A program made the position numbers and the translations under genes. This document shows positions 16,884 to 27,574 of a DNA stretch of 64,000 bases, in pieces. The DNA lies in assembly GCF_000744655.1 (NCBI RefSeq), contig NZ_JQMJ01000004.1, positions 5,890,001 through 5,954,000 on the forward strand, in the 5' to 3' direction. The notes under the pieces were generated by a model. That model was not told the origin of the DNA. It saw only the letters and a program-made list of their open reading frames with translations, and searched no databases. This stretch comes from Streptacidiphilus rugosus AM-16 (GTDB lineage: Bacteria > Actinomycetota > Actinomycetes > Streptomycetales > Streptomycetaceae). The first letter of the stretch is position 1. The number at the start of each line of letters is the position of its first letter.

Positions 16884-17480
16884 TCAGGCGCGGAGCACCG
16901 GGAGCAGCACCTCGTCGACCAGCGCCACCGCCTCCTGCTCGGTGAAACGGCCCTGGGCGGTCTTGGCGCGGTACATCATCATGGCCGGGACCAGGTCCAG
17001 CACCATCGGTGTCGCCACTTCGGCACGCACCTCGCCTCGGGCCGCGGCCGCGGCGACCACGTCCAGGAACAGACTGTGAGCGGGGTCCAGGACGCGCTGG
17101 TGCACCAGCCCGATGAACGCCGAGGCACGTTCGTGGTCCAGTTCGCTGATCACCGCGCGGGCGGCGCAGCCGGGCCGGGAGCTCATCGCGGCGCGCAGCC
17201 GCTCCAGGACGGTCAGCAGGTCCTCCCTCAGGCTGCCGGTGTCCGGTGGGGCGCCGACCAAGGGCAGGCTGGTCCGAAGCACGTCCATGACCAGCTCCTC
17301 CTTGGAGCCCCAGCGCCGGTAGAGGCTGGCCTTCCCCGTCTGGGCGGCTGCGGCGACCGCCTCCATGCTGAGCCTGGCATAGCCGGAGACGACCAACTGC
17401 TCCAGCGTGGCCTCGAAAATCGCCTGCTCCAGAGCCGGCCCCCGGCGGCGGGCCGCCACTCGATGAGCTGTCCCGTGCAT
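16884..17480 (-). CDS. TetR-family transcriptional regulator
   Basis: 198 residues, with an N-terminal TetR DNA-binding domain (LEQAIFEATLEQLV, YARLSMEAVAAAAQTGKASLYRRWGSKEEL at about residues 20-65). A C-terminal ligand-binding domain of the common TetR_C type follows. It is divergently transcribed from the DHA2 transporter gene. A perfect palindrome lies between them, the classic layout of a repressor controlling its efflux pump and itself. The inducer is unknown. Confidence 0.9.
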   Translation of the reverse strand: MHGTAHRVAARRRGPALEQAIFEATLEQLVVSGYARLSMEAVAAAAQTGKASLYRRWGSKEELVMDVLRTSLPLVGAPPDTGSLREDLLTVLERLRAAMSSRPGCAARAVISELDHERASAFIGLVHQRVLDPAHSLFLDVVAAAAARGEVRAEVATPMVLDLVPAMMMYRAKTAQGRFTEQEAVALVDEVLLPVLRA

Positions 17481-17573
17481 GAGCCACCTCCCCGGGGCGC
17501 GTGCGTGAGCTCGGCACTGCGGCGCAGAACCTGAGGCTTGTGTACCGGTTTGTCCGGGTTTACCGTCGACATT

Positions 17574-17593
17574 AGTGAACGCTTCCGTTCACT
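17574..17593. promoter_or_regulatory. TetR operator palindrome
   Basis: AGTGAACGCTTCCGTTCACT consists of perfect 8-bp arms AGTGAACG/CGTTCACT around CTTC. It sits 94 bp from the regulator start and 57 bp from the transporter start. Its position between divergent TetR and MFS genes makes it the most likely repressor-binding site. Confidence 0.75.
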
Positions 17594-17649
17594 CCAAGTC
17601 AAAGCCTCCCAACCCCGAGCCACCGTGGCGATCCACCCCAGGGGGAGCC

Positions 17650-19146
17650 GTGGCAACTTCGAAGACCCTGACCCGCAGCGTTCCGGCCCAGGCCAGGCGT
17701 GGCCAACATCCGGGGATCTCCCTGGCCGTCATCGCCACCACCCAGCTGATGGTCGTGCTGGACATCACCATCGTCAACATCGCGCTGCCGCACATCTCCA
17801 CCGCACTGCACTTCACCCCGACCAGCCTGTCCTGGGTGCTGAACGCCTACACGCTGACCTTCGGCGGCCTGCTCCTCCTCGGCGGGCGGATCGGCGACAT
17901 CCTCGGCCGCCGCCCCACGTTGATCACCGGCGTACTGCTCTTCAGCCTGGCCTCCCTGCTCGGTGGCCTGGCCACCGCCTCGTGGATGCTGCTCGCGTCC
18001 CGGGCCCTGCAGGGAATCGGCGGCGCCATCGCCTCGCCGACCGCCTTCGCGCTGATCGCCACCAACTTCAAGGAGGGGCCCGAGCGCAACCGGGCCTTCG
18101 GCGTCTACGCGGCCGTGGCGGGCGCCGGCGGTGCGATCGGGCTGCTGCTCGGCGGCATGCTCACCTCCTGGCTCTCCTGGCGCTGGGTGTTCTTCGTCAA
18201 CGTCCCGATCGGACTGGCCCTGGCCGCGCTGGCACCGCTCTACATCAACGACTCCGAACGCCATCCCGGCCACTTCGACCTCCCCGGCGCACTGAGCGCG
18301 ACCCTGGGCATGGTCAGCCTCGTCTACGGCTTCATCCGCGCGGCGGACAGCGGCTGGACGGACACCTGGACCCTGGTCTCCTTCGCGGCGGCCATCGTGC
18401 TGCTGTCCTCCTTCCTGGTGATCGAGTCGAGGACGACGCAGCCGATCACACCGCTGAAGATGTTCCGGAACCGGAACCGCTCGGGCTCGTACGTGATGAT
18501 GCTGTGCCTGGCGGCGGCGATGTTCGGGATCTTCTTCTTCATGACCCAGTTCATCCAGGACATCCTGGGGTTCAGCCCCATCAAGGCCGGCTTCGCCTTC
18601 CTGCCGATGAGCGCAGCGATCATCGTGGCCGCGCAGATCGCGGCCCGGCAGCAGACGAAGTGGGGCGCGCGGCCCTTCATGATCCTCGGCACGGTGTTGG
18701 TCACCGTGGGCGCGTTCTGGGTGACGCGACTGGACATCCACAGCAGCTACGTGGGCGGCGTGCTCGGCCCGACGGTGATCTTCGGCCTCGGCATGGGCTG
18801 CATCTTCGTTCCGGTGATGCTGACAGCGGTCTCCGGAGTGGCTCCGCACGAGGCGGGTGCGGCCACCGGCCTGCTGAACACCACCCAGCAGGTGGGCGGA
18901 TCCCTCGGTCTCGCGATCCTGGTGACGGTCTTCGCCACCGCCGAGCGGAACCAGCTCAAGGTCCAGCATCCGCATCCCGATCCCAACCAGGCCTTCGTCC
19001 ACGGCATGACGAGCGCCTTCTGGGTCGCGGTGGGCTTCACCCTGCTGGCCTTCGTGATGGCGGTGTTCGTGGTGCGACCGCAGGCCCGACCGTCCGGCGC
19101 CCCACCGCCCGCGGAGGCCAAGGAGGCGACCGCCGAAGAAAGCTAG
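17650..19146 (+). CDS. MFS drug:proton antiporter, DHA2 family (14 TM)
   Basis: About 498 residues with around 14 hydrophobic segments. DHA2 features are the antiporter motif in helix 1 (QLMVVLDITIVNIALPHIS), the cytoplasmic loop GGRIGDILGRRPT, and ALQGIGGAIASPTAFALI. The C-terminus is short and Pro/Ala/Glu-rich. GTG at 17650 follows AGGGGGAG with tight spacing. The open frame continues upstream to a GTG inside the operator at 17575, which is an unlikely start. It probably exports a toxic compound sensed by the neighbouring TetR repressor. The substrate cannot be read from sequence. Confidence 0.9.
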   Translation: MATSKTLTRSVPAQARRGQHPGISLAVIATTQLMVVLDITIVNIALPHISTALHFTPTSLSWVLNAYTLTFGGLLLLGGRIGDILGRRPTLITGVLLFSLASLLGGLATASWMLLASRALQGIGGAIASPTAFALIATNFKEGPERNRAFGVYAAVAGAGGAIGLLLGGMLTSWLSWRWVFFVNVPIGLALAALAPLYINDSERHPGHFDLPGALSATLGMVSLVYGFIRAADSGWTDTWTLVSFAAAIVLLSSFLVIESRTTQPITPLKMFRNRNRSGSYVMMLCLAAAMFGIFFFMTQFIQDILGFSPIKAGFAFLPMSAAIIVAAQIAARQQTKWGARPFMILGTVLVTVGAFWVTRLDIHSSYVGGVLGPTVIFGLGMGCIFVPVMLTAVSGVAPHEAGAATGLLNTTQQVGGSLGLAILVTVFATAERNQLKVQHPHPDPNQAFVHGMTSAFWVAVGFTLLAFVMAVFVVRPQARPSGAPPPAEAKEATAEES

Positions 19147-19223
19147 ACCGTTCACGAAAGCTGAAGAGTTCAGGCAAGCAGCTCGCGCTGGTCCTTGATC
19201 GAGGCGTCGACCAGGCTGGACGA

Positions 19224-20135
19224 ATGAACGACACCTCGCAGGACACCTCCCCGGCTCTTCCTCTCGGTCGCCTCCTGGCCGCGATGGTCACCCCCTTCCA
19301 CGACGACGGAAGCCTCGACCCGGACGGCGCTCAGCGACTGGCCGGGCACCTGGTGGACCAGGGCTGCGACGGCCTGGTCCTCAGCGGCACCACCGGGGAG
19401 TCGCCGACCACGACGGACGCCGAGAAGGAGACGCTGGTGCGCGCCGTCGTGGAGGCGGTCGGCGGCCGCGCACGAGTGATCGCGGGCGTCGGCACCAGCG
19501 ACACCTCCCACACGGCGGCGCTTGCCCGGACGGCGGAGCGCGCGGGGGCGGACGGGCTGCTCGTGGTGACCCCGTACTACAGCAAGCCGCAGCAGGAGGG
19601 AGTCCGTCTGCACCTGCGGGCCGTCGCGGACGCGGTCTCGCTGCCGGTCATGCTCTACGACATCCCCGGCCGCACGGGCACCCGGCTCGCGGCCGAAACC
19701 CTGCGGGCGCTGGCCGGGCATCCTCGGATCGTGGCCGTCAAGGACGTCAGCTACGACCTGGCGGGCGTGGCGCGCACCATCGCCGATACCGGCCTGCACT
19801 ACTACTGCGGCGCGGACGAACTGAACCTCCCGCTCGCGGCGATCGGCGCGGTCGGCGTCGTCAGCACCGTGGCCAACGTGGCGCCGCGCGAGACGCGCGC
19901 CGTTCTGGACGCCCACGCGCGCGGCGCGAACGCCGAGGCCCTGCGTCTGCACCAGCAACTGCTGCCGCTGGTCCAGGCGATGATGGACGAGGCCCCGGGA
20001 ACCGTCACCGCCAAGGCGCTGCTCCGCGAGGCGGGCCTGCCCGCTGGGCCGGTGCGCCTGCCGCTGGCCGAGGCGACGGCCGAACTGCTGGAGCGGCTGC
20101 TCAAGGCCCGTCAGGAGGCATGCGGCTCGCGATAG
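19224..20135 (+). CDS. dapA: 4-hydroxy-tetrahydrodipicolinate synthase
   Basis: 303 residues. The enzyme condenses pyruvate with aspartate semialdehyde in the lysine/diaminopimelate pathway. Family motifs are LVLSGTTGESPTT, VVTPYYSKPQQEG (catalytic Tyr), LYDIPGRTG, and VAVKDVSYDL with the Schiff-base Lys. ATG at 19224 gives MNDTSQDTSP; the ribosome-binding site is weak. It follows the transporter gene by 77 bp and overlaps the end of the convergent YciI-like gene by 25 bp. Closely related aldolases (for example N-acetylneuraminate lyase type) exist, but the motifs favour DapA. dapF is found 24 kb away in this window. Confidence 0.88.
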   Translation: MNDTSQDTSPALPLGRLLAAMVTPFHDDGSLDPDGAQRLAGHLVDQGCDGLVLSGTTGESPTTTDAEKETLVRAVVEAVGGRARVIAGVGTSDTSHTAALARTAERAGADGLLVVTPYYSKPQQEGVRLHLRAVADAVSLPVMLYDIPGRTGTRLAAETLRALAGHPRIVAVKDVSYDLAGVARTIADTGLHYYCGADELNLPLAAIGAVGVVSTVANVAPRETRAVLDAHARGANAEALRLHQQLLPLVQAMMDEAPGTVTAKALLREAGLPAGPVRLPLAEATAELLERLLKARQEACGSR

Positions 20136-20410
20136 TCGGCCAGGCACGGGGCGGTCTTGGTCGCGGTGAACTCGACCACGTCGTAGCGGGCGACACCGGC
20201 CTTCGCGAACGGGTCCTCCGCAAGCAGCACGTCCAGGGCCTCCCGGTCGAGTCCGCCGGCCAGGACGATCCCGCCCGTGCGCGGCACCTTGGCGCCGGAG
20301 GCGAGGAGGAAGCCCGCCGCGTACTGGGTGTCCAGCCACGCGCGGTGCTCCTCGATCAGTGCGTCCACCTGCTCGATCGGCGCGGTGTAGGACAGGGTGA
20401 CGACGAACAC
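20111..20410 (-). CDS. YciI-family protein
   Basis: This 99-residue protein has a YciI-like ferredoxin fold (FVVTLSYTAPIEQVDALIEEHRAWLD, GGIVLAGGLDREALDVLLAEDPFAKAGVARYDVVEF). The conserved His of EEHRAWLD and the Asp of EDPF are the residues usually proposed as active in this family. Its biochemical role is generally unknown. It is the last gene of a reverse-strand group (22550 to 20111), 30 bp after the histidine phosphatase gene. Its 3' end overlaps dapA by 25 bp in a tail-to-tail arrangement. Confidence 0.87.
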   Translation of the reverse strand: MFVVTLSYTAPIEQVDALIEEHRAWLDTQYAAGFLLASGAKVPRTGGIVLAGGLDREALDVLLAEDPFAKAGVARYDVVEFTATKTAPCLADYREPHAS

Positions 20411-20440
20411 GGTGGCTCCTTGCTGCTTGCCTGTTGCTGT

Positions 20441-21073
20441 TCAGGTCCAACGGTCGAACGGACGGTCCAGGGTATAGCGGCCGTCCGGACCGAGCAGAAG
20501 TGTCCGCGTCTCGCCGTTGTCGGGGTTGGACAGCGCCTCGAACTCGTCCACGCTCCAGTGGAACCAGCGCATGCAGAAGAGCCGCATCATCAGCCCGTGA
20601 CAGACCAGCAGGACGTTGGGCGGGTAGTCGGGCCGTAGGAAGTTGCGGTGCAGCGTCTCGAAGAAGGCGCCGACCCGGTCGTAGACGTCGGCGCCGGACT
20701 CGCCCCTGGCGAACCGGTAGTAGAAGTGGCCGTAGGCGTCGCGCAGCTTCTTCTGCCGCCGGATGTCCTCCAGGTCCTGGAGGTTGCCCCAGTCCTGCTC
20801 CCGCAGCCGCGGCTCCTCCATCACCCGTACCCGGGCCGGTTCCAGTCCGAGCAGCTCCAGGGTCTGGCGGGTGCGGGTGTAGGGGGAGACGTAGACCTGG
20901 ATCCGCTCCATGCCGAACATGGTCCGCAACTCGGCGCCGGCGGCGCGGGCCTGCTCGCGGCCCCTGGCGGTGAGGGTCAGCGCGTGGTCGGGTACGCGTT
21001 CGTAGATCGACTCATCGACATTCCCCTCCGACTCGCCGTGCCGGATCAGGACAATTCGTCTAGGACGGGCCAT
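20441..21073 (-). CDS. Histidine phosphatase (phosphoglycerate mutase-like) family protein
   Basis: 210 residues, starting MARPRRIVLIRHGESEGN, with the catalytic RHGE motif at about residues 12-15. The second catalytic His is in VLLVCHGLMMRLF. The EQDWGNLQ segment and the FYYRFARGESGADVYDR region fit the broad-specificity phosphatase branch rather than glycolytic phosphoglycerate mutase. ATG at 21073 is preferred over GTG at 21082 because AGGGTGG lies seven bases upstream and homologues usually start MARPRR. The substrate is unknown. Confidence 0.9.
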   Translation of the reverse strand: MARPRRIVLIRHGESEGNVDESIYERVPDHALTLTARGREQARAAGAELRTMFGMERIQVYVSPYTRTRQTLELLGLEPARVRVMEEPRLREQDWGNLQDLEDIRRQKKLRDAYGHFYYRFARGESGADVYDRVGAFFETLHRNFLRPDYPPNVLLVCHGLMMRLFCMRWFHWSVDEFEALSNPDNGETRTLLLGPDGRYTLDRPFDRWT

Positions 21074-21124
21074 AACGGCCACCCTAGCCCAGGGGGTCGG
21101 CGGCGGCCCGGAGTATCGGGAGTA

Positions 21125-21781
21125 TCAGCGGGGAGCGCTGTACCAGCGCCAGCGGCCCACACGCTCCCGGCCCGGCAGCTCCCCGCGGCCCGTGGCCCAG
21201 AGCAGCGTCGCCCACGGGTCGGTGTCCGTCGGGGCGTCCGGGAAGAGCCGGTGGAGCGACCGCGCGCAGAGCCCGGCGGGCGGCGTCCACTCCAGCCCCA
21301 GCCCCTCGGCCACGTCGTGCAGGTGGACGAGCGTCTCGACCAGCCCCATCGCCGCCGAACCCTCCGCGTCGGCGGTCCCGAAACCGTGGAAGGCACGGGC
21401 CTCCGGAGCGGCGGTCCTGACCATCGCCACCAGCATCGCGCCGCACGCCTCGAGCACGAGCAGCAGGCCGTCCACCCCCGCCTCCCGCTGCGCGAAGATC
21501 GTGCTCCGCGGCCTGCCCTCCCCCGGCCGGGACAGCACGAAGGGCACGAAGTCGGACGCGGGCGGCGACTGCGGACCGAGCTGGGCGGCGTAGGCGAACA
21601 GATCGTCCGCGAGGTGCTCGACCGTCTCCCAGCAGTCCCACCTGAGCGACCCGGCCGGGACGGCCCAGTCGGCCGCGTCGCGGGACGCCTGCCGCAGCAA
21701 CGCGACGCCCCGCCGGACGCCCTCGGCCAGATCGTCGGCGGTCACCGGGCCGGGCGTGCGGGGCTCAGGGGCGTGGGTCAT
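21125..21781 (-). CDS. DinB-like / mycothiol-dependent maleylpyruvate isomerase-type protein
   Basis: 218 residues. A four-helix DinB-like fold is suggested by LRWDCWETVEHLADDLFAYAAQL and MGLVETLVHLHDVAEGL. Their His residues resemble the three-histidine metal site of the mycothiol-dependent maleylpyruvate isomerase N-terminal domain. The start ATG at 21781 lies inside the upstream gene, giving a 17-bp overlap and likely translational coupling. The reaction is unknown. Proteins like this in Actinobacteria are often thiol transferases. Confidence 0.75.
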   Translation of the reverse strand: MTHAPEPRTPGPVTADDLAEGVRRGVALLRQASRDAADWAVPAGSLRWDCWETVEHLADDLFAYAAQLGPQSPPASDFVPFVLSRPGEGRPRSTIFAQREAGVDGLLLVLEACGAMLVAMVRTAAPEARAFHGFGTADAEGSAAMGLVETLVHLHDVAEGLGLEWTPPAGLCARSLHRLFPDAPTDTDPWATLLWATGRGELPGRERVGRWRWYSAPR

Positions 21782-22550
21782 GCGGTGCCGCCTCCTTGGC
21801 GATGGCGTCGAGCAGCGGGGACAGCTTGTCCTCCAGACGCTGGTAGTCGCTCGCATGCCCGTCCGACCACTGAGCCATGCCCACCATGAGCAGGTGCCCG
21901 TATCCGGCGTAGGACTGGACGATGCCGCTGTCGGCGCCCAACTCCCGCAGACCGGACCCCTTCGGCGGCAACTGGGCGACGACTTCGAAGTCCGTCGGGT
22001 GCGTGCCGAGCACCGTGACGAGGTCGATCACGTCGTGCGGGTCGTTCATGGTGAAGACGGCGATGTTGTACTCGTCGCCGGAGACGTCCTTGTAGAGCGC
22101 GAGCGCGGCGCCGCGACAGCCGTGGTCCTGGGTGAACATCCCCGCCAGCGTCGGACCGACGGTGTCCCGGCGGACACAGCTCGCGTCCGCGACCGTCGCC
22201 ACCCGCGCGTAGCCGTCCACCACCACAGGAAACGCCTGCTCGGGCGTGACCGCGCCGAAGGCCTGCACGGTCGGCCTCACCGCCGCAGGCGCCACGCTCC
22301 CCCCGCGGGCCGCCGTGACCGGCCTGGCACCGGCCTGCCGCCACGGGCCGAACCAGTAGCCGGCGCCTGCCACCGCCGCGAGGAGACAGAGGACGGAGAC
22401 CGTCGCGAGCCCCCGCCGCCCACGCTTCGGTTCCGGGCGCGGCGACGCGGCCTGCTCTGCGGCACTCTGCCGGGGTGTCGCACTGCTCCTGTGGAACTCC
22501 CTGACGAACTCGTCCCACTGTTCGTCGGAGGTCCCCTGATCACCGGTCAC
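21765..22550 (-). CDS. Membrane-anchored hypothetical protein
   Basis: 261 residues from a GTG start at 22550. An approximately 45-residue cytoplasmic N-terminus (QWDEFVREFHRSSA, then basic PEPKRGRRG) precedes a single transmembrane segment (LATVSVLCLLAAVAGAGYWFG). An extracytoplasmic domain of about 190 residues follows, with two cysteines (ASCVRR, DHGCRG) that could form a disulfide. No enzymatic motif is recognised. It heads the reverse-strand group that continues with the DinB-like gene. The topology suggests a surface or sensing role, which is inference. Confidence 0.7.
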   Translation of the reverse strand: MTGDQGTSDEQWDEFVREFHRSSATPRQSAAEQAASPRPEPKRGRRGLATVSVLCLLAAVAGAGYWFGPWRQAGARPVTAARGGSVAPAAVRPTVQAFGAVTPEQAFPVVVDGYARVATVADASCVRRDTVGPTLAGMFTQDHGCRGAALALYKDVSGDEYNIAVFTMNDPHDVIDLVTVLGTHPTDFEVVAQLPPKGSGLRELGADSGIVQSYAGYGHLLMVGMAQWSDGHASDYQRLEDKLSPLLDAIAKEAAPHDPRP

Positions 22551-22610
22551 GCGCGCACCCTAATGATCAACTGCGGGCGGTGCAACGCCGGGCGGGGCGG
22601 GCGGGAACGC

Positions 22611-22644
22611 CGTGAGGGCGCCGACCGAAGTCGGCGCCCTCACG
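22611..22644 (-). terminator. Terminator downstream of nrdJ
   Basis: A perfect 15-bp inverted repeat, CGTGAGGGCGCCGAC / GTCGGCGCCCTCACG, has a CGAA tetraloop. It begins 21 bp past the nrdJ stop codon on the reverse strand. Confidence 0.85.
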
Positions 22645-22665
22645 GGTCATGCGTTCAGGGGGAGA

Positions 22666-25569
<2,904 letters not shown>

Positions 25570-25681
25570 TGCCGCCTCCTCCTGGGCAAACGCCCTGAGC
25601 GCCCCGCATAGTCCCGGGGTCGCCTGCTGGTTCGTGTGTTGCTGCTGTACTGCGCGCGCACGGCTCCGAAAGTGCCGACGG

Positions 25682-26149
25682 TTATCCGAGTGCGGGCGCG
25701 GGGGGCCGGTCGTCGCGGAGTTCCGCGATCGCGGCCTCGAAGTCCTCGAGCGAGTCGTAGGCCCGGTAGACCGAGGCGAATCGCAGGTAGGCCACCAGGT
25801 CCAGGTCCTTGAGCGGGCCCAGTATGGCCAGACCGACATCGTGGGTGGACAGCTCGGCGGCTCCCGTGGAGCGGACGGCCTCCTCGACCCGCTGGCCCAG
25901 CAGTGCGAGGGCGTCCTCGGTGACGGGCCGGCCCTGACAGGCCTTCCGCACTCCGGTGATCACCTTGTCGCGGCTGAAGGGCTCGGTCACCCCGCTGCGC
26001 TTCACCACCATCAAGGCGGCGGTCTCCACCGTCGTGAAGCGGCGGTTGCAGTCGGGGCACTGGCGCCTGCGGCGGATCGAGCTGCCGTCGTCGGTCGTGC
26101 GCGAGTCGACGACCCGGCTGTCCGCGTGGCGGCAGAAGGGGCAGTGCAC
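25682..26149 (-). CDS. nrdR: Transcriptional repressor NrdR
   Basis: 155 residues. NrdR senses dATP/ATP and represses ribonucleotide reductase genes. An N-terminal zinc ribbon ([32 protein letters not shown]) is followed by an ATP-cone domain ([24 protein letters not shown]). GTG at 26149 follows AGGAGGGGGAG. It is the first gene of the nrdRJ operon and is divergent from lexA. Two NrdR boxes lie about 90-140 bp upstream of its start, consistent with autorepression. Confidence 0.97.
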   Translation of the reverse strand: MHCPFCRHADSRVVDSRTTDDGSSIRRRRQCPDCNRRFTTVETAALMVVKRSGVTEPFSRDKVITGVRKACQGRPVTEDALALLGQRVEEAVRSTGAAELSTHDVGLAILGPLKDLDLVAYLRFASVYRAYDSLEDFEAAIAELRDDRPPAPALG

Positions 26150-26240
26150 GTCCCGCTCCCCCTCCTGTGATTCATGTGTCCGCTCGGTCCGGAGCAGCCG
26201 CCAGTCTAGGCGATCCCGGAGACGGCCAAGACCACCGGGA

Positions 26241-26256
26241 CCACAACTTGTGGGCT
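26241..26256 (-). promoter_or_regulatory. NrdR box (distal)
   Basis: CCACAACTTGTGGGCT on the + strand matches the NrdR consensus core C-W-A-N-N-T-N-T-W-G with good dyad symmetry (CCACAA-C-TTGTGG). It is paired with a second box exactly 32 bp away. Confidence 0.75.
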
Positions 26257-26272
26257 GCGCGCACCTATGTAA

Positions 26273-26288
26273 CCACTAGATCTGGTGC
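26273..26288 (-). promoter_or_regulatory. NrdR box (second of pair)
   Basis: CCACTAGATCTGGTGC matches the consensus ACACWATATATWGTGT at the conserved C, A, AT, T and G positions. The 32-bp spacing to the first box is about three helical turns, as in characterised NrdR-controlled promoters. Confidence 0.75.
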
Positions 26289-26563
26289 GTCGCGCACCAT
26301 TCAGGCACCGCGTGTCGTGTCCCTCGGATCACGCTTCGCGATCGGCGCAGGTCAGTCGGCGGGACCTTGGGGAGAGCCGCCGAAGACCGCCGCGAAGGTC
26401 TCACCCGAGTGGCCCCGGGCCGCCGACGGGGCCTTGCGCGGGCCCGTTTCGCCCGCAAGGCGCGGTGATCCATGAGAGGATTCGACTCGAACAAGCGATC
26501 GCACGAGAGGGTCGAAATACACCCAAAACCTTGATCACTTCAGGGTTTCTGGGAATAATTCAC

Positions 26564-26579
26564 TCGAACGTGTGTTTGG
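26564..26579 (+). promoter_or_regulatory. SOS box of lexA
   Basis: TCGAACGTGTGTTTGG matches TCGAAC-N4-GTTCGA with two mismatches in the right half. It sits 71 bp before the lexA start codon, where LexA autorepression is expected. Confidence 0.8.
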
Positions 26580-26649
26580 CGCAACCTTTCGATAGGACCT
26601 ACCGTTGGCCTATTCAAGGGAGAACGTCCGTAGGTTGAGAGGGGCCGCC

Positions 26650-27483
26650 GTGACCATCGCCGATAGCAGCACCGTCCCGGTGCAGGAACGCTCCCAGTTC
26701 GCCAGTCAGGAAGAATCGCGAAACCGAACCTCCGGCCTCGTTCCGGACCAGGCTAGCGGCCCTTCCGCCACGCACTCCTCGGGACACTCCTTGGATATTC
26801 AAGAAAGCCCCGCGCGCTCGCTTCCCGGACGCCCACCGGGCATCCGCACGGACGAGGCCGGGCTCACCGAGCGGCAGCGCCGCGTCATCGAGGTCATCCG
26901 CGACTCCGTCCAGCGCCGTGGCTACCCGCCCAGCATGCGGGAGATCGGCCAGGCCGTCGGCCTGTCCAGCACCTCCTCGGTCGCCCACCAGCTGATGGCC
27001 CTGGAGCGCAAGGGCTTTCTCCGGCGGGATCCGCACCGTCCGCGCGCGTACGAGGTGCGCGGCATGGAGGTCGCCCGGCCGGTCCCCGAGGCCAACGGCG
27101 GCCGTCCGGCCACCTCCTACGTCCCGCTGGTCGGCCGGATCGCCGCGGGTGGGCCGATCCTCGCCGAGCAGTCGGTGGAGGACGTCTTCCCGCTGCCGCG
27201 CCAACTCGTCGGCGACGGCGAGCTCTTCGTCCTGAAGGTCAGCGGCGATTCGATGATCGAGGCCGCCATCATGGACGGCGACTGGGTCACCGTCCGCCGC
27301 CAGCCGGTCGCCGAGAACGGCGACATCGTCGCCGCGATGATCGACGGCGAGGCCACGGTGAAGCGTCTCAAGCGCGAAGACGGACATATCTGGCTGATGC
27401 CGCACAACGCGGCCTACGAGCCGATTCCCGGCGACAGCGCGACGATTCTCGGCAAGGTCGTCGCGGTTCTCCGCCGGCTCTGA
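26650..27483 (+). CDS. lexA: SOS response repressor LexA
   Basis: 277 residues. LexA represses DNA-damage genes and is inactivated by RecA-stimulated self-cleavage. An unusually long, Ser-rich N-terminal extension of about 70 residues precedes the winged helix ([43 protein letters not shown]). The cleavage Ala-Gly lies in GRIAAGGPI. The catalytic Ser is in [15 protein letters not shown] and the Lys in [12 protein letters not shown] at 26650 after GAGAGGGG agrees with the usual Streptomyces start. An SOS box lies upstream and a strong cruciform terminator downstream. recA and recX are in the same window. Confidence 0.97.
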   Translation: MTIADSSTVPVQERSQFASQEESRNRTSGLVPDQASGPSATHSSGHSLDIQESPARSLPGRPPGIRTDEAGLTERQRRVIEVIRDSVQRRGYPPSMREIGQAVGLSSTSSVAHQLMALERKGFLRRDPHRPRAYEVRGMEVARPVPEANGGRPATSYVPLVGRIAAGGPILAEQSVEDVFPLPRQLVGDGELFVLKVSGDSMIEAAIMDGDWVTVRRQPVAENGDIVAAMIDGEATVKRLKREDGHIWLMPHNAAYEPIPGDSATILGKVVAVLRRL

Positions 27484-27500
27484 TTCGGTCCGGAACCGGG

Positions 27501-27569
27501 CAGGGGCGCGACACCTCGGCTCGATCGACAGCTCACGGGCCGTCGATCAAGCGGAGTGTCGCGCCCCTG
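27501..27569. terminator. Bidirectional cruciform terminator between lexA and the DinG-type helicase
   Basis: Outer arms CAGGGGCGCGACAC (27501-27514) and GTGTCGCGCCCCTG (27556-27569) enclose an inner inverted repeat GATCGAC (27523-27529) / GTCGATC (27542-27548). It lies between convergent genes and can serve both. Confidence 0.85.
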
Positions 27570-27574
27570 ATTTC

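Larger units (their letters stand above)
26150..26649. other. nrdR / lexA divergent control region
   Basis: This 500-bp region contains two NrdR boxes near nrdR and an SOS box near lexA. It is AT-richer at 26500-26620. It therefore places dNTP supply and the SOS response back to back. The middle (about 26290-26500) is GC-rich and holds nothing I could assign. Confidence 0.7.

Noticed and set aside
17599..19155. Long His/Asp/Gly-rich reverse frame opposite the MFS gene
   Set aside because: An antisense shadow of a 14-helix transporter. It has no start signals and its composition follows from codon complementarity.
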